DNA of 6,701 nt from JBBSJV01 sp038256935 (GTDB taxonomy: Bacteria; Patescibacteriota; JACMRA01). Shown here piece after piece: positions 5,355-6,701 of the stretch. Numbering within the stretch: the stretch's first letter is position 1; every line of letters begins with the position of its first letter. Both the position numbers and the translations under genes were made by a program. The stretch covers positions 1 through 6,701 of the forward strand of contig JBBSJV010000073.1 in the NCBI GenBank assembly GCA_038256935.1, in the 5' to 3' direction. The notes below the pieces were generated by a model. The model was not told where the DNA came from. It was given only the letters and a program-made list of their open reading frames with translations, and made no database searches.

Positions 5355-6095
5355 TTAAATTTTTACCCAACTTTTTTCAATTATCTCTTTACTTAATCTG
5401 TAATAACCATGGCCAACTCTAATAAGTCTCTTTACATGATTATCATACTTTTGACTCATTTTTCTTATTTGCTGGTGTTTTCCTTCAGTTAATACAAACT
5501 GATACCAAACAAGGTTTTTTTCTAGATTCAAAAATTCAAATTCAACTAATATCTCGTGACTTGCTAAGCTCACTTCTACAGGTCGAAGAACTTGGACCTC
5601 GCCAAATCTTTCTATTTCAAAACCCCCAGAACCCGCTTCTGAGATAAAATCAGGGTCAAATTTAATTTCATAGCCGACAAGATAAGTCTTTTGACAAGGA
5701 AACTTAGGACTGATAAGGCTAAATAAAAAGTATCCGTCATCTGTTAAAATAAGTAGCCCCTCACTGTCTTGATCTAGTCTGCCGGCTGATCTCAAAGATT
5801 TGAATTCACCTGGCAATAAATCATAAAAAATTGGTCTATTATGAGGATCAGAAGTAGTACAAAGGTACCCTCTTGGCTTGTACATCAATACAATGTTGCG
5901 ATCCAAAACTGGCTCCAAAACTATCCATTTATTCTCTATATAAACCTCAATAGTGTCTCTATTTGGAATAATGTCTCGATTTGACCGGCGTCTTTTTCCA
6001 TTGATTTTGACGTTGCCATATTTTATAATATCCATGATAGGCTGATCGTACCCTTCGAATAATTTGTGGTTTCTGATATAATTGTGGATTTTCAT
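5355..6095 (-). CDS. rRNA pseudouridine synthase, RsuA/RluB/RluE/RluF family
   Basis: The enzyme isomerises a uridine of ribosomal RNA to pseudouridine. Its relatives act on 16S position 516 (RsuA) or on 23S positions near 2457 and 2604-2605 (RluE, RluF, RluB); which site applies here cannot be told from sequence alone. The 246 residues start with an S4-like RNA-binding domain (about 1-60, with II-K-Y-G-N-V-K-I-N-G-K at 23-34). The synthase domain follows: MYKPRGYLCTTSDPHNRP (71-88), then the catalytic motif AGRLDQDSEGLLILTDDG (104-121) with Asp108 as nucleophile, KTYLVGY (136-142), and TEGKHQQIRKM (203-213), where most members have E-G-R-x-x-Q-I-R-R-M. Length and order are normal. No SD is seen before the ATG. 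The gene lies 65 bp downstream of the tRNA-Leu terminator hairpin and may share a transcript with the following helical protein. Confidence 0.92.
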   Translation of the reverse strand: MKIHNYIRNHKLFEGYDQPIMDIIKYGNVKINGKRRRSNRDIIPNRDTIEVYIENKWIVLEPVLDRNIVLMYKPRGYLCTTSDPHNRPIFYDLLPGEFKSLRSAGRLDQDSEGLLILTDDGYFLFSLISPKFPCQKTYLVGYEIKFDPDFISEAGSGGFEIERFGEVQVLRPVEVSLASHEILVEFEFLNLEKNLVWYQFVLTEGKHQQIRKMSQKYDNHVKRLIRVGHGYYRLSKEIIEKSWVKI

Positions 6096-6160
6096 GTGGT
6101 TATATGAACCTTAAGCAAGGCTTGTTTTTGAAATCAAACTAATTTTTATAATTTGGGCAA

Positions 6161-6183
6161 CAAAAATAACGGTCAATGCCGTT
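6161..6183 (-). terminator. Weak intrinsic terminator downstream of tRNA-Leu
   Basis: Read on minus, AACGG (6183-6179), a 6-nt loop and CCGTT (6172-6168) form a 5-bp stem followed by A-TTTTT. It sits 16 bp after the encoded CCA of the tRNA, the expected place for its terminator. The stem is short, so some read-through into the pseudouridine synthase is plausible. Confidence 0.45.
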
Positions 6184-6198
6184 TTCGTTTATTTAAAA

Positions 6199-6282
6199 TG
6201 GTGCTCGAGGAGGGACTCGAACCCTCACACCTTGCGGTACTAGTTCCTAAAACTAGCGTGTCTACCATTCCACCACCCGAGC
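6199..6282 (-). tRNA. tRNA-Leu, anticodon UAG, CCA encoded
   Basis: On minus the molecule reads GCTCGGG at the 5' end, pairing with CTCGAGC (one G-U), then discriminator A and an encoded CCA (6201-6199). The D-arm contains GGAATGGTAGAC. The anticodon stem CTAGT / ACTAG holds the loop TTTAGGA, giving anticodon TAG (6249-6247). A long class II variable arm with ACC-GCAA-GGT follows, then the T-arm GAGGG TTCGAGT CCCTC. All stems are intact and there is no intron. It reads CUN leucine codons. The gene is single, with its own promoter and terminator. Confidence 0.96.
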
Positions 6283-6290
6283 TTTATGGT

Positions 6291-6319
6291 ATTAGTTGAT
6301 ATTTTTGCTAAATTGTCAA
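6291..6319 (-). promoter_or_regulatory. Promoter of tRNA-Leu
   Basis: On minus, a perfect -35 TTGACA (6319-6314) is followed by 17 bp and ACTAAT (6296-6291), four of six to the -10 consensus. Transcription would begin a few bases before the mature 5' end at 6282, typical of a tRNA gene. The -35 directly abuts the GC-rich palindrome at 6320-6336. Spacing and the -35 closely match the secE promoter. Confidence 0.65.
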
Positions 6320-6336
6320 TGCCTGCCGGCGAGGCA
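6320..6336. repeat. GC-rich REP-like palindrome
   Basis: TGCCT and AGGCA form a 5-bp outer stem around GCCGGCG, itself centred on the palindrome GCCGGC. The GC content stands out from the AT-rich surroundings. It touches the tRNA-Leu -35. It may end transcription of a minus-strand gene beyond the window, or be a small REP-type repeat; neither T-run nor second copy is seen here. Confidence 0.45.
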
Positions 6337-6611
6337 AGGTGCAAGTATTCGCAAAGAAACGAAACGAAGTGGCCTGATTTATTCAGGACATTTTGATTCG
6401 TACACTAAAATTACAATGCCCCGCGGCGAGCGATGGTGCTAGGTTTGGAACAAACCGACCGAATGGCGGCCCGATTTAACGACTTCCCTACAAATTAAGA
6501 ATTAATTTAAAAGGCTGTTCTTGATCGGGTCAGAATTTGGTTTGCATTAACACAATCAGGACATTTTGATTCGTGGAATAATATTTTAAACCCTAATATG
6601 TAGCACAATAC
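6337..6611. other. Gene-poor region with locally raised GC and 19-bp direct repeat
   Basis: No convincing protein gene is present. An exact 19-bp repeat, TCAGGACATTTTGATTCGT, occurs at 6383-6401 and 6556-6574 in the same direction. Between the copies are a GC-rich patch (about 6417-6475), a small hairpin GGTTT / AAACC (6442-6456) and an AT palindrome (6492-6508). The mix of higher-GC sequence, repeats and hairpins fits relics of insertions or a structured RNA; neither is shown. Short open frames here lack start codons and known motifs. Confidence 0.5.
6492..6508. repeat. Perfect AT hairpin
   Basis: AAATTAA and TTAATTT pair perfectly (7 bp) around the 3-nt loop GAA, between the two 19-bp direct repeats. 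It has no GC pair and no following T-run, so it is not a typical terminator. Confidence 0.4.
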
Positions 6612-6631
6612 CTACCATTCCACCCCCCCCC
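6591..6631 (-). pseudogene. Possible degraded fragment of a tRNA-Leu gene (5' half)
   Basis: On minus, GGTGGAATGGTAG (6624-6612) is identical to 13 bases of the D-arm of the intact tRNA-Leu (6274-6262), in the same orientation. The match can be carried, with small gaps, through GCTA...TTAGG in the anticodon-arm region. The acceptor stem, variable arm and T-arm are missing, and the acceptor side is replaced by a run of nine G. D-arm sequences are similar among Leu tRNAs, so this may derive from another isoacceptor or be chance similarity. Confidence 0.28.
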
Positions 6632-6701
6632 GCAAACTCGATACCCTCATCGACACCCCTAAGTCATCAAACCATTTCCCCAACAAAAACAAAAGACCCT
6701 G
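6612..6701 (-). CDS. Possible 3' end of an ORF cut by the window edge
   Basis: A minus-strand frame is open from the window edge for 29 codons to TAG at 6614-6612. It contains LLFLLGKWFDDLGVSMR, a plausible helical stretch. The last codons cross the G9 tract (6631-6623) and end in the tRNA-like fragment, so the true C-terminus may have been altered by a change in the tract. I do not recognise the protein. The strand is strikingly rich in T and G over C in this stretch. Confidence 0.22.
   Translation of the reverse strand, partial: QGLLFLLGKWFDDLGVSMRVSSLRGGVEW

Noticed and set aside
285..6095. Recoding of TGA (as in Gracilibacteria or Absconditabacteria), suggested because all seven main genes end in TAA or TAG
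   Set aside because: All seven genes are full length in the standard code and none needs TGA as glycine; seven stops are too few to show avoidance.
6099..6104. TATAAC as -10 of the pseudouridine synthase gene
   Set aside because: It lies three bases from the ATG, so transcription would start inside the gene, and no -35 stands 16-18 bp upstream.
6296..6442. + strand ORF from TTG across the tRNA promoter and GC-rich patch
   Set aside because: It has no ATG or SD, overlaps the promoter of tRNA-Leu, and gives a low-complexity basic peptide with no known motif.
6199..6631. tRNA-Leu with its fragment as attL/attR of an integrative element
   Set aside because: The fragment matches the 5' half rather than the 3' end normally used for integration, and the interval of about 340 bp holds no integrase.

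Overview
This is an AT-rich bacterial window with short intergenic gaps. It carries a mixed set of household and accessory genes and almost no recognisable Shine-Dalgarno sites. The genes are a lone secE, a MurT-type Mur ligase without its usual gatD neighbour, a class I-like photolyase, an S4-type rRNA pseudouridine synthase and a tRNA-Leu(UAG) with encoded CCA. Together with MITE-like inverted repeats, this suggests an uncultivated lineage of the Candidate Phyla Radiation (Patescibacteria, perhaps a Microgenomates-type group). That placement is inference from style and gene content. The seven main genes stop with TAA or TAG, and none needs TGA to be read as a codon.

Layout. Positions 1-245 hold an imperfect tandem repeat of about 100 bp. 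Each unit has two small hairpins whose stems co-vary, and on the minus strand a purine-rich SD-like motif followed by tiny ORFs starting MKYLP. Positions 285-2718 (+) are a probable three-gene transcription unit: a RimJ/RimL-type GNAT acetyltransferase, a 126-residue CxxC protein of unknown function overlapping it by 14 bp, and a photolyase/cryptochrome. Positions 2707-2947 hold a strong SD-like motif, a possible gene stump, and two copies of an inverted-repeat element. secE follows on the minus strand with a good, nearly leaderless promoter.

murT (3417-4814, +) diverges from secE. It has the Mur ligase P-loop and the C-terminal Asp motif of MurT but lacks the cysteines of the usual zinc ribbon. 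It converges on a minus-strand pair: a pseudouridine synthase of the RsuA/RluB/RluE/RluF family, then a 140-residue helical protein of unknown function. Upstream of these, also on minus, lies tRNA-Leu with its own promoter and a weak terminator.

The last 380 bases carry no convincing complete gene. They hold a GC-rich palindrome, an exact 19-bp direct repeat 173 bp apart, several small hairpins, a fragment resembling the 5' half of the tRNA-Leu gene, a C9 tract, and the end of a possible minus-strand ORF running off the edge.

The genes do not form one pathway. The + strand operon suggests DNA repair plus small-molecule or protein acetylation, murT belongs to cell-wall modification, secE to protein export, and the pseudouridine synthase and tRNA to translation. 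The most unusual parts are the covarying tandem repeat at the left edge, the zinc-ribbon-less orphan MurT, and the repeat-rich right edge.
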